Shown one piece after another: positions 1 to 7,521 of a stretch of 64,000 nt of DNA. Position 1 is the first letter of the stretch; each line of letters starts with the position of its first letter. The DNA comes from JBDSKH01 sp035495435 (lineage in GTDB: Bacteria; Actinomycetota; Actinomycetes; Actinomycetales; Microbacteriaceae), in assembly GCA_035495435.1 (NCBI GenBank), contig DATJFV010000046.1, positions 46,995 to 110,994 of the forward strand. Direction: 5' to 3'. The notes beneath the pieces were generated by a model. It was not told the origin of the DNA and did not search any database. It saw only the letters and a program-made list of their open reading frames with translations. The translations under genes were made by a program, and so were the position numbers.

Positions 1-383
1 AACCGGAAGTCGCGCCCGGCCAGCACCAGCTCGGCGTGCAGCGTGTCGACCAGGATGCGCGTCACGAACGCCTCGGGCGAGAGCCGAGCCAGTTCTTCGG
101 TGAACGGCAGCATCAGCACGGCGCCGACCCCCGCCGCCTCGAACAGCTCGACCTTCTGCGCCGGGCTCACCAGCGGCTCGGGAGCACGGTCGGGCCGCAG
201 CACCGCGAGCGGGTTGCGGTCGAAGGTCACCACGGCAGGGACCAGACCGCGCGCCTGCGCGGCATCGCACAGCTGGCGCAGCACGTCGCGGTGCCCGAGG
301 TGCAGTCCGTCGAACTTGCCGACCGTGACCGCCGAGGGCCCGAAATCGCGCGGCACCGCGTCGCGCGAGGGATACAGCTCCAT
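1..383 (-). CDS. ribF: Bifunctional riboflavin kinase/FAD synthetase, N-terminal part (runs off the window)
   Basis: Only the first ~127 residues are present; the rest lies before base 1. The visible part is the FAD synthetase (nucleotidyltransferase) half, with VTVGKFDGLHLGHRDVLRQL near residue 20, which is the HxGH-type adenylylation site, followed by VPAVVTFDRNPLAVLRP. The family phosphorylates riboflavin to FMN and adenylates FMN to FAD in the cytosol. The ATG at 383 shares one base with the stop of the upstream membrane-protein gene (TGATG), so it is the last visible gene of the truB-led minus-strand operon. The association truB-ribF is common in bacteria. The C-terminal riboflavin kinase domain cannot be judged here. 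Confidence 0.95.
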   Translation of the reverse strand, partial: MELYPSRDAVPRDFGPSAVTVGKFDGLHLGHRDVLRQLCDAAQARGLVPAVVTFDRNPLAVLRPDRAPEPLVSPAQKVELFEAAGVGAVLMLPFTEELARLSPEAFVTRILVDTLHAELVLAGRDFR

Positions 384-802
384 CAGGCCGGCACCGCCGC
401 CCGACGCCAGAGGTACCACAGCCCGAGCACCGGGAGCACGAGCGGTACCAGCAGGTATCCGGCGCCGTACGCGCTCCACACGGTCGACTCCCGGCCGAAC
501 GGGTCGACGCTGTCGAGCCCGAGCACCGCCGGGGCGAACAGGCTGATGGTGCCGACGATCAGCACCCCGGCGAGCTCGAAGCAGATCGTCACGAGGGCGA
601 GGCGGCGAAGCCCGAGCGCGAGTGCGACGGTGGCGACGAGGTAGACGACCCCGGCGAGAGCCGACAGCACGAAGGCCACGGGCGCCTCACCGAATCGGTC
701 GATGATCTGGAACACGGATCGCCCGGTCGCGGCGATCGCGAGGATCGCGTACACCGCGACGAGCACGCGCCCGGCTCCGCGGGCAGGTCGCAGCTCGGTC
801 AC
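383..802 (-). CDS. Small four-helix integral membrane protein, function unknown
   Basis: 139 residues with four predicted membrane segments (about 11-32, 41-63, 68-91, 113-131), a short basic start and no catalytic motif that I recognise. Its stop overlaps the ribF start by one base and it follows another small membrane protein by 23 bases, so all three are probably co-transcribed with truB. No function can be assigned; similar small membrane proteins in actinobacteria are annotated only as hypothetical. Confidence 0.8.
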   Translation of the reverse strand: MTELRPARGAGRVLVAVYAILAIAATGRSVFQIIDRFGEAPVAFVLSALAGVVYLVATVALALGLRRLALVTICFELAGVLIVGTISLFAPAVLGLDSVDPFGRESTVWSAYGAGYLLVPLVLPVLGLWYLWRRAAVPA

Positions 803-825
803 CGTTTCAGCGTAGCGGGAGGCGG

Positions 826-1194
826 TCAGGCCAGCTGGACGGTCCAGATCTGGTGCATCCGGTACGCCATCACGGCCACCGCCAGCGCCCCGACGCCGAG
901 CACGAAGGTGCTCCAGCGACCGCGATCGGTGAGGGCCCAGAGCACCGCGAGCGGTGGGATCACCGCCGCGGTGATCAGGTACACCCAGAACTCCGCCGGA
1001 TTGCCCGAGGGAGGGTTTCCGGCAGCAGGGGCGACGAGCGCGATCACGATCTGCGCCAGCAGCAGCACCTCGACCAGCACCAGCGACAGCACGCTGACAT
1101 CCGCCGGGCGCCGCCCCGCGAGCCCCAGTGCCACACAGAGCACTCCCGCGAGAACCGCCACACTCACCAGCACGATCGTGTAGCCCAGGATCAT
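826..1194 (-). CDS. Small integral membrane protein, function unknown
   Basis: 122 residues with four predicted membrane segments (about 3-25, 34-57, 70-87, 95-112) and a short loop containing GNPPSGNPAEF between the second and third. The ATG at 1194 overlaps the truB stop (ATGA), implying translational coupling to truB. It ends 23 bases before the next membrane protein. No known domain is visible. Confidence 0.8.
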   Translation of the reverse strand: MILGYTIVLVSVAVLAGVLCVALGLAGRRPADVSVLSLVLVEVLLLAQIVIALVAPAAGNPPSGNPAEFWVYLITAAVIPPLAVLWALTDRGRWSTFVLGVGALAVAVMAYRMHQIWTVQLA

Positions 1195-2069
1195 GTCGTC
1201 TCCTCCACCGGGAAGTTCACCAGCACGCGCGCGCGACCGCCGGTCACCTCGGCCAGCCCGATCAGTCTGCCGGATGCAATGGCCGCCACGACCGGGGCAT
1301 CCGCGGCGTCCAGCGCGATGCGCTTGCCGTTCGCGAGATCCGCGGCCTGCACCGGAGCAAGTTCCGCCGTGGGAAAGAGCTCCCCCGCGATCGCCGCGGG
1401 CGCCCGCAGCGCCTCGGGGCCGATGTCATCGAGCGCCACGGCATCCCGCACCTCGAACGGGCCGATCGCCTCGCGCCGCAGCGCGGTCAGGTGCCCGCCG
1501 ACCTGCAGATCGCGCCCGAGATCGCGAGCGAGAGCGCGGATGTAGGTGCCCGAGGAGCACTCGACCACGACGTCGAGGTCGACCGTTTGCGCACTGCGGC
1601 GCTCGTCGACGATCTCGAAGCGCGACACCGTCACCGAGCGCGGCTCGAGCACCACCTCTTCGCCCGCCCGTGCCCGGTCGTACGAGCGGCGCCCGTCGAC
1701 CTTGATGGCGCTGAAGCTCGACGGCACCTGCTGCAGCGCACCGGTCAGGGCGGTAACCCCCGCGTCGATGCGCTCGCGGGTCACGCCGCTCGCGTCGGCC
1801 GTGGCGATCACCTCCCCCTTGGCATCGTCGGTGTCGGTCGCGACACCGAGCCGGATCGTGGCGGCGTAGCGCTTGCCGAGCCCGACGAGGTAGGTCAGCA
1901 ACCGGGTCGAGCTGCCGACGCCCAGCAGCAGCAGGCCGGTGGCCATCGGGTCGAGCGTGCCCGCGTGGCCGACCTTGCGGGTGCCGAGGGCGCGCCGAGC
2001 ACGGGAGACCACGTCGTGACTGGTCATGCCATCCGGCTTGTCCACGAGGAGGATGCCGGTGGGACTCAC
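1191..2069 (-). CDS. truB: tRNA pseudouridine(55) synthase TruB
   Basis: 292 residues, the normal length for bacterial TruB. It isomerises U55 in the T-loop of tRNAs. The N-terminal LLVDKPDGMTSHDVV and the catalytic motif GHAGTLDPMATGLL (Asp about residue 41) are intact, followed by the KRYAATIRLG and SGTYIRALARDLG segments of the family; the last ~60 residues form a small PUA-like tail. The start is a GTG at 2069 overlapping the stop of the class-V PLP enzyme (GTGA). It is separated from its usual partner rbfA by about 10 kb of accessory genes in this genome. Confidence 0.97.
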   Translation of the reverse strand: MSPTGILLVDKPDGMTSHDVVSRARRALGTRKVGHAGTLDPMATGLLLLGVGSSTRLLTYLVGLGKRYAATIRLGVATDTDDAKGEVIATADASGVTRERIDAGVTALTGALQQVPSSFSAIKVDGRRSYDRARAGEEVVLEPRSVTVSRFEIVDERRSAQTVDLDVVVECSSGTYIRALARDLGRDLQVGGHLTALRREAIGPFEVRDAVALDDIGPEALRAPAAIAGELFPTAELAPVQAADLANGKRIALDAADAPVVAAIASGRLIGLAEVTGGRARVLVNFPVEETT

Positions 2070-3745
2070 CCCTTCAGAATCTCATGCGGGTACGGGAACC
2101 AGCGCAGCTCCTCGAAGTCGGCGGTGGTCTCAGGAGCCGGCACGGCATCCGCTCGCCCGCTGCGCGCCGCTGCGATCTCGGCACGCGCCAGGTCGAGGTA
2201 GTGCGACAACTCGAGCCCCGGTGCGCGGCGCCGGCGGTCGGGGTAGCGCATCTCGCCGGAGTCGTACGAGATCTCGTGCAGCGACATCGGCGGGGTGAGG
2301 AGGTCGGCGTCGTGGTGCCGCCACAGCCCGCTCATCGGCTCGAAGCGGTAGAGCGGCAGCAGTGCGGCGCCGTCCGAGGCGACGAGCGCGACGGCGTCGA
2401 GGATGTAGCGGAAGGTCTGCTCGTCGATGAAGTAGTTGAAGTTCACCCGCACCCACCCGGGCTTGATGCCCTCGCAGCCGGTGCTGATCTCGCGCTCCAG
2501 CGCGTGCGAGAGGTCGGGGTCGATGCCGAGCAGCCGGTGCCCGTACGGGCCCGCGCACGAGCAGCCGCCGCGGGCCTGGATGCCGAACAGGTCGTTCAGC
2601 AGGGCCACGACGTAGTTGTGGTGCAGGTAGCGCTTCGCGCCGGGGTGGCGGATGACGAACGAGACGATCGAGAGCCGCTCGGCATCGCGGCTGCCGAGGA
2701 TCTCGATGTTCGGCGCAGCGCTCCACGCGGAGATCGCGCGCGAGACGAAATCCTCTTCGCGCCGCCGGATCTCCGAAACCCCGACCGCATGCTTCAACTG
2801 GAATACCAGCCCGGCGCGGATCGACTCGACGATCGCCGGGGTGCCGCCCTCCTCGCGGTGCTCGATGTCGGGGTGGAAGTCGTGCCCGTCCTGGTAGACG
2901 TACGAGACCGTTCCGCCGCCGACCACATCCGGCACCCGGTTGGTGAACAGCGAGCGTTTGGCCACCAACACCCCCGGAGTACCCGGTCCGCCGATCAGCT
3001 TGTGCGTCGAGATGAACACCGCATCGAAGCTCTCGGGCGCATCGGCGGGGCCCATGTCGATGTCGACATACGGCGCAGCGGCCGCGAAATCCCAGAAGGC
3101 AAAGGCGCCGTGCTCGTGCAGCAGAGCCGAGACGGCCGCGGTGTCGGTGATGATGCCGGTGACGTTGGACGCCGCCGAGAACGAGCCGATCTTGAGCGGC
3201 CGGTCGTCGTGGAGCTCCAGTTGCTCGCGCAGGTGCTCGAGGTCGACGTGGCCGTCGCGGGACTCGCGGATCACGACGACGTCAGCGATCGACTCGCGCC
3301 AGGACAGCTCATTGGAGTGGTGCTCGAACGGACCGAGGAAGACCACGGGGCGCTGGTTCGGCGGGATGGCGTCGGTGACGTGCCAGCGATCGTCGAGCGC
3401 CGAGGGCACCCGCAGGCCCAGCACCCCGATCAGCTTGTCGATGGCGTAGGTGGAGCCGCTGCCGCAGAACAGCACCACGTGGTCGTCGGTCGCGCCGGTG
3501 CACTCGGCGATGATGTCCCGCGCCTCCTCGCGGAAGCGGCTGGTCTGCAACCCGGTTCCCGAGGACTCGGTGTGCGTGTTGGCGTACAGCGGCAGAACGG
3601 CGCTGCGGATGTAGTCCTCGATGAAGCTCAGCGAGCGGCCGGAAGCGGTGTAGTCGGCATACACCACGGGGCGCGGGCCGAACGGTCCGTCGACGACGTC
3701 ATCGCCGCCGATCACCGAGGCCCGGATCGTGTCGATCAGGGTCAT
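2066..3745 (-). CDS. Aminotransferase class V / cysteine desulfurase-like PLP enzyme
   Basis: 559 residues, much longer than SufS/IscS (~400). The PLP fold is recognisable: FCGSGSTYAID (phosphate cup, ~94-103), HHSNELSWRE (~142), FWDFAAAAPYVDIDM with the PLP-pyridine Asp219, and STHKLIGGPGTPGVLV with the Schiff-base Lys249. A cysteine-rich loop ARGGCSCAGPYGH (Cys395 and Cys397) sits where SufS carries its persulfide cysteine, so sulfur transfer from cysteine or a related substrate is possible but unproved. About 150 residues after this loop form a C-terminal extension. The ATG at 3745 is preceded by TAACCT at 7 bases, so the mRNA is probably leaderless. Its stop overlaps the truB start. Substrate unknown. 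Confidence 0.85.
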   Translation of the reverse strand: MTLIDTIRASVIGGDDVVDGPFGPRPVVYADYTASGRSLSFIEDYIRSAVLPLYANTHTESSGTGLQTSRFREEARDIIAECTGATDDHVVLFCGSGSTYAIDKLIGVLGLRVPSALDDRWHVTDAIPPNQRPVVFLGPFEHHSNELSWRESIADVVVIRESRDGHVDLEHLREQLELHDDRPLKIGSFSAASNVTGIITDTAAVSALLHEHGAFAFWDFAAAAPYVDIDMGPADAPESFDAVFISTHKLIGGPGTPGVLVAKRSLFTNRVPDVVGGGTVSYVYQDGHDFHPDIEHREEGGTPAIVESIRAGLVFQLKHAVGVSEIRRREEDFVSRAISAWSAAPNIEILGSRDAERLSIVSFVIRHPGAKRYLHHNYVVALLNDLFGIQARGGCSCAGPYGHRLLGIDPDLSHALEREISTGCEGIKPGWVRVNFNYFIDEQTFRYILDAVALVASDGAALLPLYRFEPMSGLWRHHDADLLTPPMSLHEISYDSGEMRYPDRRRRAPGLELSHYLDLARAEIAAARSGRADAVPAPETTADFEELRWFPYPHEILKG

Positions 3746-3752
3746 GCCCCCG

Positions 3753-3758
3753 AGGTTA
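3753..3758 (-). promoter_or_regulatory. -10 box (TAACCT) of the class-V PLP enzyme gene
   Basis: TAACCT lies 7 bases before the ATG at 3745, the geometry expected when transcription starts at the start codon. Its TAA is also the stop codon of the upstream tetR gene. Confidence 0.6.
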
Positions 3759-4361
3759 CTGGCGCGCCAGGTCCCTCAACAGGGCCGCTTTGGTGGGCAT
3801 GGCCGCCGTGAGCATTTCGCGCGCCTCGGGATCGGTGTCGTACTCGGCGCCCATCCGCAGGCCGACCAGGGTGTTGATCATCATGCCGCCCTGCAGGAAG
3901 CCGGTCGCCTCCTCTGCGCTGAAACCGGCCTCCTCGCGCAGCAGGCGGTACACCTTGAGGAAGCCGGCGCGCGCGACGGGGCCGATCTCGGGGTCGGCGC
4001 CCAGCATGAAGCCCTGCATCAGACTCAGAAGCAGCCCGCGGTCGGCCAGCAGGTCGACGTAGCGCCGGCCGATGCACTGCGAGAGGTCGTCGCTCAAGGG
4101 GTGCGCGATCTCGTCGCGGAAGTGTGCGATCAGCGTGTCGAGCGAGCGCCCGAGCACCTGCTGGAAGAGCGCCGCCTTGGTGCCGAACATGCGCACCACG
4201 TAGGGCTGGCTGACCCCGGCGGCTTTCGCCACCGCGTCCGTGGTGGCGCCCACGTACCCGCGCTCGCCGAAGACCGCGGCGGCGGCTTCGAGGATCTGCT
4301 CGCGGCGATCCTCGGACTTCATGCGGCCGGCGGGGGCCTCGGAGGTGGACACGCTTGACAT
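3756..4361 (-). CDS. TetR/AcrR-family transcriptional regulator of the adjacent efflux pump
   Basis: 201 residues from the ATG at 4361. Residues ~17-60 are a TetR helix-turn-helix: REQILEAAAAVFGERGYVGA, TTDAVAKAAGVSQPYVVRMF. The rest is a helical ligand-binding domain. An in-frame extension to 4583 exists but would run into the divergent transporter gene and the operators, so the shorter start is preferred. It is divergent from an MFS exporter, with two matching inverted repeats in between; the usual arrangement is a repressor that blocks both genes until an exported compound binds it. Ligand unknown. Confidence 0.92.
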   Translation of the reverse strand: MSSVSTSEAPAGRMKSEDRREQILEAAAAVFGERGYVGATTDAVAKAAGVSQPYVVRMFGTKAALFQQVLGRSLDTLIAHFRDEIAHPLSDDLSQCIGRRYVDLLADRGLLLSLMQGFMLGADPEIGPVARAGFLKVYRLLREEAGFSAEEATGFLQGGMMINTLVGLRMGAEYDTDPEAREMLTAAMPTKAALLRDLARQ

Positions 4362-4377
4362 GTTATCAGGCGATAAC
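4362..4377. promoter_or_regulatory. Operator 1 of the tetR-MFS intergenic region
   Basis: Perfect inverted repeat GTTATC-N4-GATAAC starting one base from the tetR ATG. Same form as operator 2 at 4390, with centres 28 bases apart. Best explained as a TetR dimer site. Confidence 0.75.
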
Positions 4378-4389
4378 CTATCTTCCTTG

Positions 4390-4405
4390 GTAATCATCCG
4401 ATTAC
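4390..4405. promoter_or_regulatory. Operator 2 of the tetR-MFS intergenic region
   Basis: Perfect inverted repeat GTAATC-N4-GATTAC, differing from operator 1 by one symmetric base pair in each arm. It lies 23 bases before the MFS start. Confidence 0.75.
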
Positions 4406-4428
4406 AACAACCAATCCCTGGAGGTACC

Positions 4429-5850
4429 GTGCCCACGCGCCGCATCCCCTTCGTCCTCGCCGTACTGGCGACCGGCATCCCGATGTTCATGGCCACCCTC
4501 GACAACCTGGTCATGACCAACGCACTTCCCGTCATCCACGCCGACCTCGGCGCGTCGGTCGAAGAGCTGCAGTGGTTCATCAACGCCTACACCCTGGTGT
4601 TCGCCAGCCTCATCCTGCTGACCGTCGCCCTCGGCGACCGGTTCGGTCGGCGCACCGTGTTCCTCGCCGGGATCGCCGTGTTCACCATCGCGTCGGTGTT
4701 CGCCGCGCTCAGCACCGACCCGGCCCAACTGATCGTCGCGCGTGCCATCCAGGGCATCGGCGGGGCCGGCATCATGCCGCTGTCGCTGTCGCTGCTCGCA
4801 GGCGCCGTCGAAGACCGCCGCCGGCCCCTCGCCATCGGCATCTGGGGCGGCATCGCCGGCCTCGGAGTCGCCGCCGGCCCGCTGATCGGCGGCTCGGTCG
4901 TCGAAGGCTGGAACTGGCAGGCGATCTTCTGGATCAACGTTCCCGTCGGCATCCTCGCCATCCCGTTCGCGCTGTGGGTGCTGCCCAACGCCTTCGGAGC
5001 CCGCGTGCGGCTCGACCTGGTCGGCGTCGCGCTCGCCGGACTCGGCGTCCTCGGCCTCGTCTACGGCATCGTGCGCGGCAACGACGCCGGCTGGGACTCG
5101 TTCGAAGTGCTCGGCGCGCTCATCGGCGGCGCCGTGCTGCTCGCCGCGTTCCTCGGCTGGGAGAGCCGGCACAGCTCGCCGCTGCTGCCGCTGCGCCTGT
5201 TCCGCGACCGCAGCTTCAGCATCGCCAACGTCGTCGGCTTCGGGTTCAGCTTCGGCATGTTCGGCGCGGTGTTCATCCTCATCCAGTACCTGCAGGTCGT
5301 CCAGGGCAGCAGTCCGCTCGAAGCCGCCATCCAGACCACGCCGTGGACGATGGCCCCCATGGTGATCGCCCCCATCGCCGGAGCGCTCATCCCCCGCATC
5401 GGCACGCGGCTGCCGATCGTCACCGGGCTCACCCTGCAGGCCGCCGGGCTGTTCTGGCTCGCCTCCACCATGGCCGACGACACCCCCTACCTGACGATGC
5501 TGCCGGCCTTCATCGCCGCCGGGGTCGGCATGGCGCTGGTGTTCGCACCCTCCTCGACCGCGGTGCTGGCCAACCTCGACCCGCACGACACCGCCAAGGG
5601 CTCGGGCACCAACTCCACCCTGCGCGAGATCGGCGTCGCCCTCGGCATCGCCGTCCTGACCGCAGTGTTCACCGGTGCCGGCGGGCAGCTGACCCCCAGC
5701 GGGTACGTCGACGCCGCGATCCCGGCCATCGCGGTCGGCGGAGCGGTCCTGCTCGGCACCGCGGTGGTGGCGCTGTTCCTGCCGCACGGACGGACGCAGC
5801 GCACCACCCCGGTGGCGGTGGCCGAGGCGCCGGAGCTCGTCGGAGCCTAG
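4429..5850 (+). CDS. MFS drug efflux transporter, DHA2 (EmrB/QacA) type
   Basis: 473 residues from a GTG at 4429 that follows GGAGG by four bases; an upstream in-frame extension is not credible because it would be read through the tetR start and the operators. About 14 hydrophobic segments are visible, as in the DHA2 drug:proton antiporters. Motifs: ATLDNLVMTNALPVI in helix 1, ALGDRFGRRTVFLAG in the loop 2-3 (motif A), and GPLIGGSVVEGWNWQAIFWI (motif C region and helix 6). It exports an unidentified drug-like compound across the inner membrane. Divergent from the TetR gene and probably repressed by it. Confidence 0.93.
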   Translation: MPTRRIPFVLAVLATGIPMFMATLDNLVMTNALPVIHADLGASVEELQWFINAYTLVFASLILLTVALGDRFGRRTVFLAGIAVFTIASVFAALSTDPAQLIVARAIQGIGGAGIMPLSLSLLAGAVEDRRRPLAIGIWGGIAGLGVAAGPLIGGSVVEGWNWQAIFWINVPVGILAIPFALWVLPNAFGARVRLDLVGVALAGLGVLGLVYGIVRGNDAGWDSFEVLGALIGGAVLLAAFLGWESRHSSPLLPLRLFRDRSFSIANVVGFGFSFGMFGAVFILIQYLQVVQGSSPLEAAIQTTPWTMAPMVIAPIAGALIPRIGTRLPIVTGLTLQAAGLFWLASTMADDTPYLTMLPAFIAAGVGMALVFAPSSTAVLANLDPHDTAKGSGTNSTLREIGVALGIAVLTAVFTGAGGQLTPSGYVDAAIPAIAVGGAVLLGTAVVALFLPHGRTQRTTPVAVAEAPELVGA

Positions 5851-5853
5851 GCT
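5848..5853 (+). promoter_or_regulatory. -10 box (TAGGCT) of the ketopantoate reductase-like gene
   Basis: TAGGCT ends 6 bases before the GTG at 5860 and overlaps the stop codon (TAG) of the MFS gene. Confidence 0.6.
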
Positions 5854-5859
5854 CGGACT

Positions 5860-6881
5860 GTGCGCATCGCAGTCCTCGGAGCAGGGGCGGTCGGCGGAAC
5901 GCTGGCCGCCCTGCTCGCACATCACGGTCACCAGGTGGAGGTGACAGCGCGCGGTGAGCAGCTCGAGGCGCTCCGGATGCAGGGGCTGCGTCTCGAGGGC
6001 GGCTGGGGCACATTCGCGGTGCGGGTGGAGGCCGGGGCGACGCTGACGACGCGGCCCGAGCTGGTGCTGCTGACCACCAAGGCGCAGGATGCCGCGGACG
6101 CCCTGCGCGCTGAGGCTGCGGTGATCGAGGGGGTTCCCCTCGTCGTCGTGCAGAACGGCCTCGGCGGGCTGCGAGTCGCCCACGAGGTGCTGCCGGGCTC
6201 ACCCCTGATCGGCGGGCTGGCGTTGTTCGCGGCGTCGTACCTCTCCCCCGGCACGGTGGAGGTCACGGGACCGAACCCGATCATCGTCGGCGCCGGGCCG
6301 GCCTGCGACCAGGCGACCCTGGCATCCGTCGCCGCCGTGCTGCGCGAGGTGCTGCCGGTCGAAGTCACCCCCGACATCGCGGGGGCCCAGTGGACCAAGC
6401 TGCTCATCAATCACGTCAACGCACTGCCGGCGATCACCGGGCTGTCGGTGCAGCAGGTCGTGGGCGATCGCGGGCTGCTGCGGGTGATGACCGCCTCGAT
6501 GCGCGAGACCGTGCGGGTGGCCCGTGCGCTCGGGGTGCGGTTCGGAACGGTTCAGGGGGTCTCGGGCGCGGTGCTGGGACTGATCGGTGTGGCTCCGCTC
6601 GCGCTCGGAGCCGCATTCCCGCGGCTGCTCGCCCGGCGCATGGGCGACGTGCCGAACCCCGGGTCGACGCTGCAGAGCATCCGGCGTGGGCGGCTGACCG
6701 AGATCGACTTCCTGAACGGGGCGGTGGTGGCCGCGGCCGCCGAGCGCGGGATGACACGCCGGTGAACTCGGCACTGGTCGACCTGGTGCACGAGGTGGAG
6801 CGCACCGGACGCTTCGTCGCCCCCGACGAGGTGGTCGAGCGCGTGCCGGTCAGCAGGCGACCGGTCAGCAGGCGTCGGTAA
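5860..6881 (+). pseudogene. Ketopantoate reductase (PanE/ApbA family), frameshifted near its C-terminus
   Basis: The first frame (GTG 5860 to stop 6765) encodes 301 residues: Rossmann motif VLGAGAVGGTLAALLAHHG at the start, VVVQNGLGG, and the C-terminal catalytic domain with AQWTKLLINHVNALPAITG (Lys of the family) and TEIDFLNGAVV. Family members continue as (E)xG(x)DTPxNxxL; here the frame ends right after AAERGM, while the +1-shifted frame to 6881 reads TPVNSALVDLVHEVE, the expected ending. One base seems lost at about 6750 (ATGACACG where ATGGACACG is expected). Either a real frameshift that removes the last helix or a sequencing error. It would reduce 2-dehydropantoate or a related 2-ketoacid with NADPH. 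The second frame overlaps the convergent gene's end by 17 bases. Confidence 0.8.
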
Positions 6882-7497
6882 GGATCTGCCGGGGGGACTC
6901 GGGATCGGTGTCGTCGACCACGATGGTCGCCTGGTCGCGCGGCTTCGTCTTCTCGTAGAGCGCCTGGGCCGCCGCAGTCACCGGATCGGGAGCCTCGGCG
7001 ACCCCGTCGAGCCAGATCGACGCGTTCCACAGCCCGCGCAACTCGGGTCGGCCAAGGAACGGTCCGTCGAGGAGGAGCATCGCATCCGCCGGCCCGGACA
7101 GCCACTTCGGCTCGATCTGCCGACCGGCCGCCGCGTCCCAGGCGGCGGTCACGAAGCCGGTGCTGCCGTTCATTCGGAACGGCTCGAGCAGCACCCGGCG
7201 AAGCACCGAGTAGTCGTACGAGTCCTCGTACCGACCCACCGCCGAATCACGCCCCTGCGCTTCACGGTCGGCCCGCGCCCGCAGGAAGTCGTCCATCGAC
7301 GCGCGGAACACCTCGATCCCGCGCTTGCGCAGCGCCTCGGCGAGGTCGTCGGCGAACGCACCGGTTCCCGCACCGGCGGCGCCCTCGACCGCCACGATGG
7401 TGCGGCCGCGACCGTAGTTGTGCTGCAGTTGCTCGGCGATGCTGTCCAGCACCGCCCGGCGCGACGGGGACCAGCGCATGCTGCGGCTCGATGTCAT
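6865..7497 (-). CDS. Uridine kinase-like P-loop protein with altered Walker A motif
   Basis: 210 residues from the ATG at 7497. The layout follows actinobacterial uridine kinase-like proteins: nucleotide-binding loop (~30-45), FRASMDDFLRAR (~75), a YDYSVLRRVLLEPF segment, then LLLDGPFLGRPELRGLW and the C-terminal KTKPRDQATIVVDDTDP. The Walker A site reads GAAGAGTGAF, so the lysine expected in GxxxxGK[ST] is Thr and the following S/T is Gly. Kinase activity is therefore doubtful, or nucleotide binding is unusual. TACGCT lies 7 bases before the ATG, overlapping the divergent promoter of the next gene. It converges on the frameshifted PanE-like gene. Confidence 0.75.
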   Translation of the reverse strand: MTSSRSMRWSPSRRAVLDSIAEQLQHNYGRGRTIVAVEGAAGAGTGAFADDLAEALRKRGIEVFRASMDDFLRARADREAQGRDSAVGRYEDSYDYSVLRRVLLEPFRMNGSTGFVTAAWDAAAGRQIEPKWLSGPADAMLLLDGPFLGRPELRGLWNASIWLDGVAEAPDPVTAAAQALYEKTKPRDQATIVVDDTDPESPRQILTDAC

Positions 7498-7504
7498 GGG
7501 TCCC

Positions 7505-7510
7505 AGCGTA
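7505..7510 (-). promoter_or_regulatory. -10 box (TACGCT) of the uridine kinase-like gene
   Basis: Ends 7 bases before the ATG at 7497. It shares the bases TA (7509-7510) with the -10 box of the opposite strand. Confidence 0.6.
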
Positions 7511-7514
7511 CGGT
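7509..7514 (+). promoter_or_regulatory. -10 box (TACGGT) of the dienelactone hydrolase-like gene
   Basis: Ends 7 bases before the ATG at 7522, back to back with the opposite -10 box; only one of the two could be occupied at a time. Confidence 0.6.
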
Positions 7515-7521
7515 GGCTGTC

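Noticed and set aside
2084..3811. 575-residue plus-strand frame opposite the class-V PLP enzyme
   Set aside because: No recognisable domain and composition of an antisense shadow; the minus strand encodes clear PLP motifs.
3756..4583. 275-residue form of the TetR protein starting at 4583
   Set aside because: The extra N-terminal part would be translated across both operators and the start of the divergent MFS gene; the 201-residue form begins with normal TetR spacing before the HTH.
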